From the NCBI GenBank assembly GCA_013360445.1, contig JABWBP010000048.1, positions 1 to 59,869 of the forward strand: a stretch of 59,869 nucleotides of DNA, given 5' to 3'. This document shows positions 24,898 to 34,473 of this stretch, piece after piece. The translations under genes were made by a program, and so were the position numbers. The stretch comes from Calditrichaceae bacterium (GTDB lineage Bacteria > Calditrichota > Calditrichia > RBG-13-44-9 > J075). Position 1 is the first letter of the stretch; every line of letters starts with the position of its first letter. The notes beneath the pieces are model-generated. The model was given only the letters and a program-made list of their open reading frames with translations. It did not search any database and was not told where the DNA came from.

Positions 24898-25650
24898 TTA
24901 AGCACTTCCAATTTGCTCCATAACGGTTTCGTCGATGTCGAAATTGGCGTAAACGTCTTCCACGTCGTCGTTTTCTACCAGGGCTTGCATCAATTTCAAC
25001 ATCTGCTCTGCCTGTTTTCCTTCCAGCCGCACGGTGTTTTGGGGGATATAGGTCGATTCGGAAGACTCTACCCGAATGCCCTTTTCCTCTAAGGTACTTT
25101 GCACCATATCCAGCGATTCAAAGGGAGTATAAATTTCGTAAAACGCTTCTTCCACTTTAAAATCATCGGCGCCGGCGTCGATTGCCAGGAGCATGAGGTC
25201 TTCTTCGGAATAATTCTCGCGCGGCACCCGGATCAAGCCCTTGCGCTGGAACATCCAGCTCACGCAGCCGCTTTCCCCTAAGTTGCCCCCGTGCCGGGAA
25301 AGGATATGGCGAATTTCTCCCACGCTGCGGTTTTTATTGTCGGTCGTGCAAAGCACATACATGGCAACCCCGCCGGGGCCGTATCCTTCGTAGGCAACCT
25401 CTTCGATTACCATACCGGGAAGCTCGCCGGTGCCTTTCTTAATGGCGTTTTCCATATTTTTCAGGGGCATGTTGGCGGCCCGGGCAGCCAGCATGGCCTT
25501 GCGCAGACGCGGGTTCGCGTTGGGATCCCCGCCTCCCAGCCGCGCTGCAATGGTAATTTCTTTGATCAGCTTGGTAAAAATTTTGCCTTTTTTGGCGTCC
25601 TGCCGTTCCTTGCGGAATTTAATATTCGCCCATTGGGAATGTCCTGCCAT
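24898..25650 (-). CDS. yebC: YebC/PmpR-family protein
   Basis: 250 residues, the standard length. The start 'MAGHSQWANIKFRKERQDAK' is the family hallmark; 'GGGDPNANPRLRKAMLAARA' and 'YEGYGPGGVAMYVLCTTDN' are also characteristic. Long annotated as a transcriptional regulator; recent work on related proteins points to a role in translation of proline-rich stretches. It heads the ruv run. Confidence 0.95.
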   Translation of the reverse strand: MAGHSQWANIKFRKERQDAKKGKIFTKLIKEITIAARLGGGDPNANPRLRKAMLAARAANMPLKNMENAIKKGTGELPGMVIEEVAYEGYGPGGVAMYVLCTTDNKNRSVGEIRHILSRHGGNLGESGCVSWMFQRKGLIRVPRENYSEEDLMLLAIDAGADDFKVEEAFYEIYTPFESLDMVQSTLEEKGIRVESSESTYIPQNTVRLEGKQAEQMLKLMQALVENDDVEDVYANFDIDETVMEQIGSA

Positions 25651-25725
25651 AATTCCTCCGTTAAAACATCACGCATTCAATGACAAAAGGAGTATGGATT
25701 GAATAAGAGGAGTGCGCTAAAGGAC

Positions 25726-26295
25726 TCAATGATCGCCGCTGCCGGTATCGGATGGGGAAGTAAGAGCGGGGTTGGAATTAACCTTTGTCTTCACAATCCA
25801 GGAGGTAGAGTATCCTCTTTGCCGGGACAGCTCCCGAAGCTGCTCGGCGGCATCCCGGGTAGCGCAATCGCCGATTCGCACCTTATACATCGGGGAATCG
25901 AATTCGATATAGACTGCGACGCCATCTCCGGCAAAGCGGTATTCCGCTTCTTTTGCTTCCTGGGTAGCTTTTTCGATTTCCTGGGTGGCAAAAAGCTGCA
26001 CCCGGAATCCTTCGATGGTTCGATTTTCCGGCGTCGCCGGGGAGGCTGCCCCGCTTTCTTGCGGCAGCGGAAGCCTTTCCTCGGTTTGAGGCTGGCTTTT
26101 CGTCGCCGGGAATTCGATATCTTCATCCTGGAGCATTACCGGGTCAAAAGACTCGTCGGTGCGGGGAGCTTCCGGCTCCAGGCCGCGATCCGGAACCCCG
26201 GCGCTCTTGGACGCCGAACACCCGGACGCCCAAATCATAAGACCGATCAAAATGACAGCAGTGAAGCCTGCTCGAAGTTTGGTTGTACCGCTCAT
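25726..26295 (-). CDS. SPOR-domain lipoprotein
   Basis: 189 residues with a lipoprotein signal ('VILIGLMIWASGC', lipid Cys 26), a Pro/Glu-rich linker (~30-90) and a SPOR-like domain at ~95-170 ('FRVQLFATQEIEKATQEAKE', 'VYIEFDSPMYKVRIGDCATR', 'AEQLRELSRQRGYSTSWIV'). SPOR domains bind glycan strands stripped of peptides at division sites. It lies 75 bp upstream of yebC and may share its transcript. Confidence 0.82.
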   Translation of the reverse strand: MSGTTKLRAGFTAVILIGLMIWASGCSASKSAGVPDRGLEPEAPRTDESFDPVMLQDEDIEFPATKSQPQTEERLPLPQESGAASPATPENRTIEGFRVQLFATQEIEKATQEAKEAEYRFAGDGVAVYIEFDSPMYKVRIGDCATRDAAEQLRELSRQRGYSTSWIVKTKVNSNPALTSPSDTGSGDH

Positions 26296-26442
26296 CTTAG
26301 AAAATCCTTTGTCAGCAAATTATGTAAATTTTTTGTCAAAAAATAAACTAAAATGGCCGATGATTCAAGAGAAATATTTATGGGGAAAGGCGCGGGCTAA
26401 AAACGAAGGGTTGGGCAGGGTAAGGAAATGTGAGGCGGGATT

Positions 26443-26520
26443 CGTGATGCGTGATGCGTGATGCGTAATAAAAAAACGGAATACGAAATACGAAATATCC
26501 ATTACGCATTACGTTTCACG
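26443..26520. repeat. inverted array of GTGATGCGTGATGCGTGATG words
   Basis: The left arm (26443-26470) has three or more GTGATGC units; the right arm (26501-26520) is ATTACGCATTACGTTTCACG. CGGAATACGAAATACGAAAT words lie between. It sits in the 361-bp gap between divergent genes (26296-26656); the remainder of that gap shows nothing recognisable except a ribosome-binding AGGAG before 26657. Confidence 0.75.
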
Positions 26521-26656
26521 TTCAAGGATTTCTTCGGATCACTGAAAAGATTAGGCAGCACGGTTTATGATGCCTGTCACACAGATTGCATTGCAAATGG
26601 CTTTTTTTACCGACTTACGCAAGGAAACCAAATTTAACCAAACAGGAGCACATTAG

Positions 26657-27940
26657 ATGGTATATCCCAAATCCACTCGCTTAATATGGCTGCCGGCTGC
26701 AATATCCCTGGCATTGTTATTTTTTAACGGATGCCTGGAGCCCAGGGATGAAGGCCCTCCTACCACCACGATCAATAACCCTCCTTCCGGCGCAGTTGTA
26801 CACGGCCAGGTTCCCATCCTGGTGTCTGCCTGGGATGATAAGAAAGTAGAGACGATCCGGCTCTTCGTCGATGGCCTGGAAGTCACCAGCGGCAACAGCG
26901 ATAATTTGAATTACCTCTGGAATACCGACCCGATTGCGGATAACCAGGATCATCATATCACCGCCTACGCCATCGACGATGACGGCAACATCGGCGCTTC
27001 CGCCATCACCACGGTGCGGCTATTTGCCCCGGCAACGGGCGATCCCCTGCCCCCCGTCGTAGCGGTGCAGAATCCCCTCGACAACCAAACCGTGAGCGGC
27101 CTGGTAAATATTGCCGTGGGGGTGAACAATGATGTGAATAACCCTATTGACAGCGTGGCATTTTACATCGACGGGGTGCACAAATTCCGCGATACCCAGT
27201 TCCCCTATATTTATACCTGGGATACCCAGAACTTAGTGAACGGGTCACAGCATACCATTTTTGCGATTGCTTACGACCGCATCGGGTTCAACGCGTCTTC
27301 CAGCGTGATTACGGTAACCATTTCCTCCGCAGTGATCGGGAATATCACCCCTCCCGTGGTGCAAATTGCCAACCCCATTAACCAGCAGACCGTGAGCGGG
27401 CTGGTGAGCGTGGTTACCCGGGTGGAAAATATCCAGTACAACCCGGTTGACAGCGTGGTGTTCGTAATCGACGGCTTCCGCAAATTCCGCGATACTTCTT
27501 TCCCTTATATTTACGAGTGGGACGCCACCAACCTGCCCAACGGATCGCGGCACACCATCTTTTCCGTGGCTTACGACCGCGAGGGCTTCAACGTCTCCAG
27601 CGGGGTTATCAACGTGACGGTTTCCTCCAACGTGATTCCCGATGTAACTCCCCCGACGGTCAACTTAGTGTTTCCGGCCCCGGGGGCCAACAATATATTT
27701 TCCGTCAGCGCCCTGAACTCCATCACCGTGGTGGCGGACGCCCAGGATGACATGGGGGTGGACAGCGTGGCTTTTTATATCGACGGAATTTTCAAAGGTT
27801 CTGACAACACCCCGCTGTACCAGTATGTCTGGAATTTCTCGGGATACGCCACCGGCATCGACCATACCATTTACGTGCGGGCGTTCGATACCTCCGGCAA
27901 CGTGGGCGCGGCATTTTTAGCGGTGCGGTTGGACCCCTGA
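26657..27940 (+). CDS. lipoprotein with four Ig-like (Big-7-type) repeats
   Basis: 427 residues, signal with lipid Cys 26 ('LLFFNGC'). Four modules of ~95 residues follow, each with 'P(P)V.I.NP..N(Q)TVSG', 'DSVAFYIDG' and 'HTIF..AYD' or 'HTIYVRAFDTSGN'. This is the Ig-like fold family found in secreted carbohydrate-binding or peptidase proteins of FCB bacteria. Modules 2 and 3 are the most alike (e.g. 'KFRDTQFPYIYTWD' and 'KFRDTSFPYIYEWD'), suggesting recent duplication. No catalytic domain and no type IX tail are present; it is lipid-anchored instead. Ligand unknown. Confidence 0.8.
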   Translation: MVYPKSTRLIWLPAAISLALLFFNGCLEPRDEGPPTTTINNPPSGAVVHGQVPILVSAWDDKKVETIRLFVDGLEVTSGNSDNLNYLWNTDPIADNQDHHITAYAIDDDGNIGASAITTVRLFAPATGDPLPPVVAVQNPLDNQTVSGLVNIAVGVNNDVNNPIDSVAFYIDGVHKFRDTQFPYIYTWDTQNLVNGSQHTIFAIAYDRIGFNASSSVITVTISSAVIGNITPPVVQIANPINQQTVSGLVSVVTRVENIQYNPVDSVVFVIDGFRKFRDTSFPYIYEWDATNLPNGSRHTIFSVAYDREGFNVSSGVINVTVSSNVIPDVTPPTVNLVFPAPGANNIFSVSALNSITVVADAQDDMGVDSVAFYIDGIFKGSDNTPLYQYVWNFSGYATGIDHTIYVRAFDTSGNVGAAFLAVRLDP

Positions 27941-28000
27941 TGCGATTGCGGATTTCAGATTAAGGCAGGTTTTTTCCATAATGCTTCGAATTTATGATTT

Positions 28001-28040
28001 CCGGAACGCCATTCCGGCAGCCGGGATGGCGTTCCGGTTT
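28001..28040 (+). terminator. strong hairpin after the Ig-like lipoprotein gene
   Basis: CCGGAACGCCATTCCGG (28001-28017) pairs with CCGGGATGGCGTTCCGG (28021-28037) with one mismatch, followed by TTT. It lies 60 bp past the stop of the lipoprotein gene. The rest of the gap to 28260 holds a second stem (28180-28211, GTGGCCCGCG with CGCGGGCCAC) between two convergent genes. Confidence 0.6.
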
Positions 28041-28260
28041 ACACCCCAACACGTCACACCTCTTACCCTTTTCAGCTTTCATATAAATTCAGGCAATCAT
28101 CGGATCAGATCGTTCGGCCAGGCCGGCCATGCAATTTTGCGCACAACGCATCGAGAACGAGGCGCTTGCATTAACCACCGTGGCCCGCGCAGATAGCTCC
28201 ACGCGGGCCACAGCCTGAACCCGGGGCTGCCTCTCCCGGGCAATTCAAAGAGGGCGCCCG

Positions 28261-31200
28261 TTACTTCAGCAGCATGACTTTGCGGGTCTTGGTGAACGCG
28301 CCCGCGGTTAAGCGAACGAAGTAAGCGCCGCTGGGAAGGCCGTGCGCCTCCCAGCGAAGTTCGTGAACGCCGGCCGGGCGAGATTCATCCACCAACCGGG
28401 TAACCAATTGCCCTCTCAGGTTGTAAACCGCTAATTCCACCTGCGCCCGCTCCGGAAGTGCGTAACGGAAAGTCGTCGCGGGGTTGAAGGGGTTCGGGTA
28501 GTTCTCCTCGAACGCATATTCGCGCGGCAGGTGGTCCCCCGGCTCCACCGCCAGCGGACCGCCGACGATGAACTCGCCCGCGGCAAGGGGCCCGCCGCTG
28601 TAGGAGGCGTCCACCGCGCGCAGGGTCCAGTCGTACTGGCCGTCCGGCAGCCCGGCCAGCAGCCATTCCGTTACGGCGCTGACGTTGCCGGGCTGCGGGA
28701 GGCGGCGGGGAATGACAACCGGGATGCCGTCGCGAAAAAGCTCCAGATCGTAGGTCAGCGCGGCGCTCGGGGTGTGATCGTCGCTGGCGGCGATCCAGGA
28801 AAGGAGCACCGTCCCGCCGGCTTGCACCTCGGCGCCCAGACCCGACGGCGCTAAAGGAGCCTCATTCTGGCCCGGGGTGTCGTTGCGATAGACGTGCATC
28901 TGCGCTTCCACCAGGCCGTTCCCGCCGGGAACGAAGTACTGCCCGGCGATGAAGTAGTCCAGGTCGCCGTCGTTGTCGATGTCGAACCAGGAGAACGTGC
29001 CCCCGCGATCCCCGCTGGCGCGCGGCGCCGGCAGGGTGCTGCCGGAGTCGGGGAAAACCCCGCCCTCGTTGGTGTAAACCCTGGCCCGGCCTTCGATCTG
29101 GGAGCCGGGGTTGTAGGTGCCGGCCAGCAGGATGTCCATGTCGCCGTCGGCCTCGTAATCCGCCCAGGTAGCCGCGGTGAGGTCGAACCAGCCCTGGCAG
29201 GGAATGCAATCAAGGACTTCCACCGGCGTGTAACTCTCGTCATCGTTGCGGTAGATCCGAAGCGCCATGTGAGTGTAAGTGCTGTCGATCTCCCTGATGT
29301 TACCGGCAACCAGGACGTCGAGATCGCCGTCGGCGTCATAATCTCCCCATTGTGCTTCGCCGTGTTCGATGCTTAGCGAACTAAGAATATCCTCCCCGAC
29401 AAAAACACCGTTGCCGTCGTTGCGGTAGCGGCGGATGAACCCGTCTTCGGTCAGCGGGGCAATGTTGACGAGCAGCAGATCCAGGTCCTGGTCGCCGTCA
29501 AAGTCCGCCCAGGCGCTTTGGGCGTGGGTGGTCGGCGCGAAAGCCGAATCCGTTTCGGTGAAGATCCAGCCGCCGGCGCCGTCGGGGCCATCGTTGCGCA
29601 TCAAGGCGGTGCGGTAAGAAAACGTGTTATCGTCGAAGACCGAGGGCAGCAGGAGGTCGAGGTCGCCGTCGTTGTCGTAATCCGCCCAGGTGATGGAGCG
29701 CAGATCGAAATCGGCCTGGTCGTTATCTTCCCAATAGCCGGGCAGGCCGGCGTCGATCAGCGACAGCGCGCCGGCGTCGTTGCGATAAATTACGGTCTCG
29801 CCGTCGCTTCCCACCGCCAAATCCTGGTCGCCGTCCCCGTCTAAGTCGCCCCAGGCAAGGTCCGAGGCCCCGGTGCTGAGATCGCCGAGCGGCACGTCGA
29901 TGTAGTTGAATTCCCATTCCCCCGGCCCGGCCTGGCCCTCGTTGGTGATCAGCACCAGGCGATCCTCCACACTCTGGTTGTAAACCACGTAGTAGCCCAG
30001 CACCGCGATGTCGAGGTCGCCGTCGCCGTCGTAATCCGCCGGGGCGGTGGTGATGACCCAGAAGTCTTCGTCCTGGGAGGTCACAAAGAGCGAATCGAGC
30101 GGCGTCACCTCAGTGAAGTTGCCGAAGGTACCTCCCGGCAGGGGCTGCACGGTGACGATTCGACCGGTAGTGCTGCTGTCGCCGTCGTCGTCGGTAACGG
30201 TGAGGCGGGCAATATAGGTGTTGGCTTCATTATAGGTATGCGAAGGGTGCTGCGCCGTGGAGCCGCTGCCGTCGCCGAAATCCCAGGACCAGCTCACGAT
30301 GAAACCATCGGGATCGCTGCTGGTATCGGTGAAGTCCACCGTCAGCCCGGTAGCGACGAACTCGAAGGAAGCATCGGGCGGGCGGTTGAGCGGCGGGGGC
30401 GGGGGACCGGCGAAGTACTCGATGTAGCCCTGAAAACCCCCGGTCCAGGCGTCGCCGGCCGGGTTGGCCGCGATGGCGGAAAAGCTGCCGAAGCCCGCGG
30501 AGCCGATGTCGAGAATGGCCCAGCTCTGGCCTCCGGTGGCCGAGTAATAGGCGACGCCGGTGCTGGTGCTTAGCCACAGTTCATTGGCGCCGACCAGGTA
30601 AATGTCGGTGAAATGGTCATCTTCGTTGGGGGTGGGCAGCACCTCCCAGGTTGCGCCGCCGTCGTCGCTGCGGGCGGCGTACCCCCCCCAGCCCGCCGCG
30701 TAGCCGGTGCTTACGTCGAAGAAATCCATGTCGCTGATCTGAAACGGAAACCCGGGGAGTTCTCCTTCTGTCCAGGTCGCGCCGTCGTCGGTGCTGCGGT
30801 AAAAAATCCCCCCAATGTTCGCCGCCCAGCCGCTTTGCCCCTCGAAATCAACCGCGACGTAAAGCCCCCCGAAGCCCGGCGTCCCCATCCAGGTAGCGCC
30901 CCCGTCGGTAGTGTGGAACAGGGCGTTTCCGATGCCGCCCCCGCCGGTCACCCAGCCGTTCAGAAGGTCTGTGAAGTGCAGATCTTCGGCGTCGAGATTA
31001 GGCGGCGTGTCGGAAGCGGCCAGCCAGGTTGCGCCGCCGTCGGCGCTGCTATACACGCGGCCGTCGCGGTCCACCGACACGACCTCCTGCTGGCTGATCA
31101 CCTGCACCGCCGCCAGCTCGAGGGTTGTGAATGCCTGGTGAATAACCCAGGGTGAAGCGCCGTCGCTGGTCAGCAGGGTTCCGTTATCGCCGACCACGAT

Positions 31201-32370
31201 CAGGTCGCCGTTCGGGAAGCGGTCGATATCGTTGAGGCTTTCGCCGGAGCCGCTGGAAATCTGCGCCCAGGAAACGCCGCCATCGGTGGTTTTGATAATG
31301 AAACCGGCGCCGTAGCCGAAATACCCGGTTTGGGAATCAACAAAGACGGGAACCGCGCTGCTAAAGAAACTCGGCCGCGGCCCGGGCGAGGCAAACGTTT
31401 GCGCCCAGGTCTGCCCGGCGTCCGTGGAGCGGAACATGTTTCCCTCCAGATCTGCGGCGACCACGGTTTGCGGGCCAACTACAGTAAAAGCCACGACGCC
31501 GGCCGGCATTATCTCGCCGAGGTCGCTCCAGGTCTGGCCGCCGTCGGCGGAGCGGAAAACGCGGTCGTCATAATTCGGGAAGATGCCGGTTCGCCCCCAC
31601 GCCAGGGCGACGTCCGCGGAAATGGCCGTCAGGCGGTTCCTGCCGTCGGATGCAGCGCCGGCAGCCCAGGCAACGCCGCCGTCGGTGGAGCGCACGAAAC
31701 TGTTATCGACGATGCCAACCGCCGCGCTGTTCGAGAGAAACGCCGCCGCCTCTGCGGCGCCGCTGTGCACCAGCGTAAACGTGGTTCCGCCGTCGGTGGT
31801 GCGGTAAAGCGCGCTGTCGGCCACGCCGAGACCGATCTGGTCATCGACAAAATCGAAAGCAAAAATGCCCTCCGGAGAGGGTTCCCAGGAAAGCCCGCCG
31901 TCGCGGCTGATGTATTGATCGAAGTTTCCGGCGGCGAGGCCGAAATTCGCGGTGTAAAATTTCATGAAATAGGCTGAACCGAGGAAGGGAAGCTCTTCCC
32001 AGGTGGTTCCGCCGTCGGTGGTGCGGTAGTTGAAATTGCCGAAGGTCCAGCCTAAGTTGCTGTCGAAGAAAAAAATGCCGTTCAACGGATCTCCTAAGCC
32101 GAAGGGCACTTCGCGCTGGATCCAGCTTGCCCCGCCGTCGCTGGACTCGAAGAGCGCTCCGCTGTTATCGAAAAAGTTGTCCTCCGTGGCGATGAAGACC
32201 CGCTGCGCCGTGGGCGCGGCGACGCCGCGGACGTCGAGAAAAGTGGGAACGGGACTCTGCGTGCTCCACTGCGCGGCAGCCGCTGAAGTCAGAAAAATGC
32301 TCAAAAAAATGAGAAATTTGAAGCTCTTCCCCGCTCGCAACTCACTAAACACATTAAAAAATAGTTTCAT
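28261..32370 (-). CDS. 1369-residue secreted protein: BNR/Ycf48-like repeats, PKD, FG-GAP repeats, type IX sorting tail
   Basis: Signal peptide at ~1-33. From ~40 to ~650 there are about a dozen 'SxDGGxTW' Asp-box/photosystem-assembly-like repeats, consistent with one or two beta-propellers. A PKD domain at ~670-745 carries 'DTSSDPDGFIVSWSWDFGDG'. Between ~780 and ~1150 seven 'DxDGDGDLDL' FG-GAP/VCBS-like calcium-binding repeats form a further propeller. A fibronectin-like module follows, then the sorting tail ('ENYPNPFNPATTFRYALP', ending 'TRKVMLLK'). It is probably a calcium-stabilised secreted or surface-attached protein; no catalytic residues are seen. The gene stands alone, with long gaps on both sides. 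Confidence 0.85.
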   Translation of the reverse strand: MKLFFNVFSELRAGKSFKFLIFLSIFLTSAAAAQWSTQSPVPTFLDVRGVAAPTAQRVFIATEDNFFDNSGALFESSDGGASWIQREVPFGLGDPLNGIFFFDSNLGWTFGNFNYRTTDGGTTWEELPFLGSAYFMKFYTANFGLAAGNFDQYISRDGGLSWEPSPEGIFAFDFVDDQIGLGVADSALYRTTDGGTTFTLVHSGAAEAAAFLSNSAAVGIVDNSFVRSTDGGVAWAAGAASDGRNRLTAISADVALAWGRTGIFPNYDDRVFRSADGGQTWSDLGEIMPAGVVAFTVVGPQTVVAADLEGNMFRSTDAGQTWAQTFASPGPRPSFFSSAVPVFVDSQTGYFGYGAGFIIKTTDGGVSWAQISSGSGESLNDIDRFPNGDLIVVGDNGTLLTSDGASPWVIHQAFTTLELAAVQVISQQEVVSVDRDGRVYSSADGGATWLAASDTPPNLDAEDLHFTDLLNGWVTGGGGIGNALFHTTDGGATWMGTPGFGGLYVAVDFEGQSGWAANIGGIFYRSTDDGATWTEGELPGFPFQISDMDFFDVSTGYAAGWGGYAARSDDGGATWEVLPTPNEDDHFTDIYLVGANELWLSTSTGVAYYSATGGQSWAILDIGSAGFGSFSAIAANPAGDAWTGGFQGYIEYFAGPPPPPLNRPPDASFEFVATGLTVDFTDTSSDPDGFIVSWSWDFGDGSGSTAQHPSHTYNEANTYIARLTVTDDDGDSSTTGRIVTVQPLPGGTFGNFTEVTPLDSLFVTSQDEDFWVITTAPADYDGDGDLDIAVLGYYVVYNQSVEDRLVLITNEGQAGPGEWEFNYIDVPLGDLSTGASDLAWGDLDGDGDQDLAVGSDGETVIYRNDAGALSLIDAGLPGYWEDNDQADFDLRSITWADYDNDGDLDLLLPSVFDDNTFSYRTALMRNDGPDGAGGWIFTETDSAFAPTTHAQSAWADFDGDQDLDLLLVNIAPLTEDGFIRRYRNDGNGVFVGEDILSSLSIEHGEAQWGDYDADGDLDVLVAGNIREIDSTYTHMALRIYRNDDESYTPVEVLDCIPCQGWFDLTAATWADYEADGDMDILLAGTYNPGSQIEGRARVYTNEGGVFPDSGSTLPAPRASGDRGGTFSWFDIDNDGDLDYFIAGQYFVPGGNGLVEAQMHVYRNDTPGQNEAPLAPSGLGAEVQAGGTVLLSWIAASDDHTPSAALTYDLELFRDGIPVVIPRRLPQPGNVSAVTEWLLAGLPDGQYDWTLRAVDASYSGGPLAAGEFIVGGPLAVEPGDHLPREYAFEENYPNPFNPATTFRYALPERAQVELAVYNLRGQLVTRLVDESRPAGVHELRWEAHGLPSGAYFVRLTAGAFTKTRKVMLLK

Positions 32371-32970
32371 AACGATCTCCTGAATTAGAGTTCAACAATT
32401 TATTAATGATCCTGGCATAGTCAAGTTGAGTGCCAACCCTCAAAGCGATGAAAAGATAACAGCGTTAAGCGCCTGTTTTAAAGAGAGTAGAACTCCTTTT
32501 ATTACCGTTCGCCCAATTTCGGATGAACCGTTATGGAGTTGAAAAATGCACCCTTGCTGCGCAAATTTTGCGCCTGGGGTGATTCAATAATCCGCAGGCG
32601 GGAGGATGAAATCGTTTCAGGCGGGCGCAGCACAAATTGCACTTTTCAGATGAAAAAAGGAGATTCCGGCATTCGCCGGAATGACAGCCGCCGATCTTGT
32701 CACTCCGGCTCCAAAGGAGTCACTTCGTGACGAATGCAGGAGTCCCCTACCCAGAGCCAACCCTTTGTTTTTTATAGAATCGGAATTATGACCATGCCTC
32801 AATTAAGCGAATTTATTCTTAACTGCTATGGGTTATCCAAAAAAAATCTTAACTTCGCTTTGCACAACGGGGTATCTGAAAAGTGCTCTGTCCCCGGGGA
32901 GGAAATCGCCCGGCGGCAATTAAGGGAGCCAGAAAAAAATAATGTACCCAACTGAGCGCACAGAGTTATT
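32371..32970. other. long intergenic region with two further repeat elements
   Basis: No believable gene. Bases 32541-32650 have imperfect inverted ends (TTGAAAAATGCACCCTTGC facing GCACAAATTGCACTTTTCAG). Bases ~32660-32750 hold GATTCCGGCATTCGCCGGAA and TCACTCCGGCTCCAAAGGAG-type hairpins. The remainder, 32750-32970, is A/T-rich with no pattern. Confidence 0.55.
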
Positions 32971-33158
32971 AGACCTTATTCATAGATAAGCGTATGTTTT
33001 ATAGCAGATTGAATAGCCCCCCGATTTATCGGGGGGGCACAAATTAATCTCATTTCTTAATTCTCCGGGATAGATTTACTTATTTGCTGTCCCCGATCTG
33101 AAGATCGGGGCTATTCATCCTTCCATAAAAATCAAATATTTAGCTATGAATAAGGTCT
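32971..33158. mobile_element. 188-bp MITE-like element with 19-bp terminal inverted repeats
   Basis: AGACCTTATTCATAGATAA (32971-32989) and TTAGCTATGAATAAGGTCT (33140-33158) are inverted copies with one mismatch. Both ends are flanked by the direct repeat ATT (32968-32970 and 33159-33161), as expected of a target-site duplication. The interior contains a second nested palindrome (GAATAGCCCCCCGATTTATC ... GATCGGGGCTATTC). It is non-coding and abuts the -35 box of the peroxidase gene. Confidence 0.7.
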
Positions 33159-33159
33159 A

Positions 33160-33189
33160 TTGAAACACATTAGCGTTCAGTGGTACAAT
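33160..33189 (+). promoter_or_regulatory. sigma-70-like promoter of the cytochrome c peroxidase gene
   Basis: TTGAAA (33160-33165), an 18-bp spacer and TACAAT (33184-33189) lie 45 bp upstream of the start codon. The first base of the -35 box belongs to the 3-bp duplication at the end of the MITE-like element. FCB bacteria often use other promoter consensus sequences, so this is tentative. Confidence 0.45.
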
Positions 33190-33233
33190 AAAAAGGGCGA
33201 AAGCCCTAAAGTTTAATTTTGGAGGATTCATCT

Positions 33234-34277
33234 ATGAGACTCTTTCTACTTTTGACCAGTGTATTGTTCGTGCTGGCTGCCTTCAGCAACTGCGCCAAGA
33301 AAGAAACCAGCGTAAAGATCGACCAGGCCATGCTGGCCGCCTTCAAACCACTGCCGGAAATCATGGAATCGGCGAATAACCCGGTTACGCTCGAAAAGGT
33401 GGAGCTGGGGCGGATGCTTTTTTATGAAAAGCGCCTCTCCAAAAGCCATGAATTTTCCTGCAATTCCTGCCACGATCTGAATACCTTTGGGGTTGATAAC
33501 CAACCCGTCTCAGACGGTCACAAACAGCAAACCGGCACCCGCAATTCGCCCAGCGTTTATAATGCCGCCGGCCAGGTTGCCCAGTTCTGGGATGGCCGCG
33601 CCGGGGACGTGGAAGAGCAGGCCAAGGGTCCGATCCTGAACCCGGTAGAAATGGCCATGCCGGATGAAAAGTTGGTGGTCAAAACCCTGAAATCCATTCC
33701 CGGCTACGTGGAAGCGTTCCAGAAAGCCTTTCCCGGGGAGAAAGACCCTATCACTTATGACAACATGGCCAAAGCAATCGGCGCGTTCGAGCGCAAGCTG
33801 GTAACCCCGTCGCGCTGGGATAAATTTCTCCGGGGCGATGAAACCGCGCTCACAAACGAAGAGAAAACCGGCTTCAACAAATTTGTCGAAAACGGATGCG
33901 TCACCTGCCACTCCGGCCCTTACTTAGGCGGGGGCATGTTCCAAAAGCTCGGTATGGTGCAGCCCTGGCCGGGCAATGAAGATGCCGGCAGGTTCCACCT
34001 CACCAACAATGAGGCGGATAAATTTGTGTTCAAGGTCGCCAGTTTGCGGAATGTGGCTCAAACTGCCCCGTACCTCCATAGCGGCGCTATCAATAACCTG
34101 GAGGAAATGGTCGCAATGATGGCCAGACATCAGATGAACAAAACCCCCTCGCCGGAAGACATTCGCTATATCGTCTCGTTTTTGAATAGCATGACGGGAG
34201 AAATTCCCACGGAATATATTAAAGAACCGGCATTGCCGCCCAGCGGGCCGAATACGCCCAAACCGGATGCCGAATAA
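33234..34277 (+). CDS. di-heme cytochrome c peroxidase (CCP/MauG family)
   Basis: 347 residues from ATG 33234, preceded by GGAGG. It reduces hydrogen peroxide in the periplasm with electrons from cytochrome c. Two heme-binding motifs are present: CNSCH at residues 76-80 and CVTCH at 222-226. Also typical are 'VELGRMLFYEKRLSKSHEFS', 'RNSPSVYNAAGQVAQFWDGRA' and 'FKVASLRNVAQTAPYLHSG'. The N-terminus has a signal with a possible lipid Cys 20 ('AAFSNCAKK'), so it may be membrane-anchored. A terminator follows, so it is a single-gene unit. Confidence 0.93.
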   Translation: MRLFLLLTSVLFVLAAFSNCAKKETSVKIDQAMLAAFKPLPEIMESANNPVTLEKVELGRMLFYEKRLSKSHEFSCNSCHDLNTFGVDNQPVSDGHKQQTGTRNSPSVYNAAGQVAQFWDGRAGDVEEQAKGPILNPVEMAMPDEKLVVKTLKSIPGYVEAFQKAFPGEKDPITYDNMAKAIGAFERKLVTPSRWDKFLRGDETALTNEEKTGFNKFVENGCVTCHSGPYLGGGMFQKLGMVQPWPGNEDAGRFHLTNNEADKFVFKVASLRNVAQTAPYLHSGAINNLEEMVAMMARHQMNKTPSPEDIRYIVSFLNSMTGEIPTEYIKEPALPPSGPNTPKPDAE

Positions 34278-34347
34278 TGGCGCCCAAGCTCACGGGAGCG
34301 GGCAGGGGAGGAAAATCACCCTCTCTGTCAAACAGGGAACTTTGAGG

Positions 34348-34378
34348 AACGGGCGAGGAGTATTCCTCGCCCGTTTTA
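34348..34378 (+). terminator. terminator of the cytochrome c peroxidase gene
   Basis: AACGGGCGAGGA (34348-34359) pairs perfectly with TCCTCGCCCGTT (34364-34375) across a 4-base loop, and TTTT follows. Confidence 0.85.
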
Positions 34379-34473
34379 TTTTCAGGAATGATGGGAAGGA
34401 TTAACTGATGTTACGCGCTGAGCATGATTCGGGGATAAATCCCCAGTTAATAAAAGTTCTTGAGCCGGCGATT

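Noticed and set aside
28180-28211. Rho-independent terminator of the 1369-residue gene
   Set aside because: The stem is strong, but neither strand has a T-tract after it; kept only as a note on the gap.
32533-32955. Short plus-strand reading frames in the gap before the peroxidase gene
   Set aside because: They run through repeat elements, lack ribosome-binding sites and show no protein-like composition.
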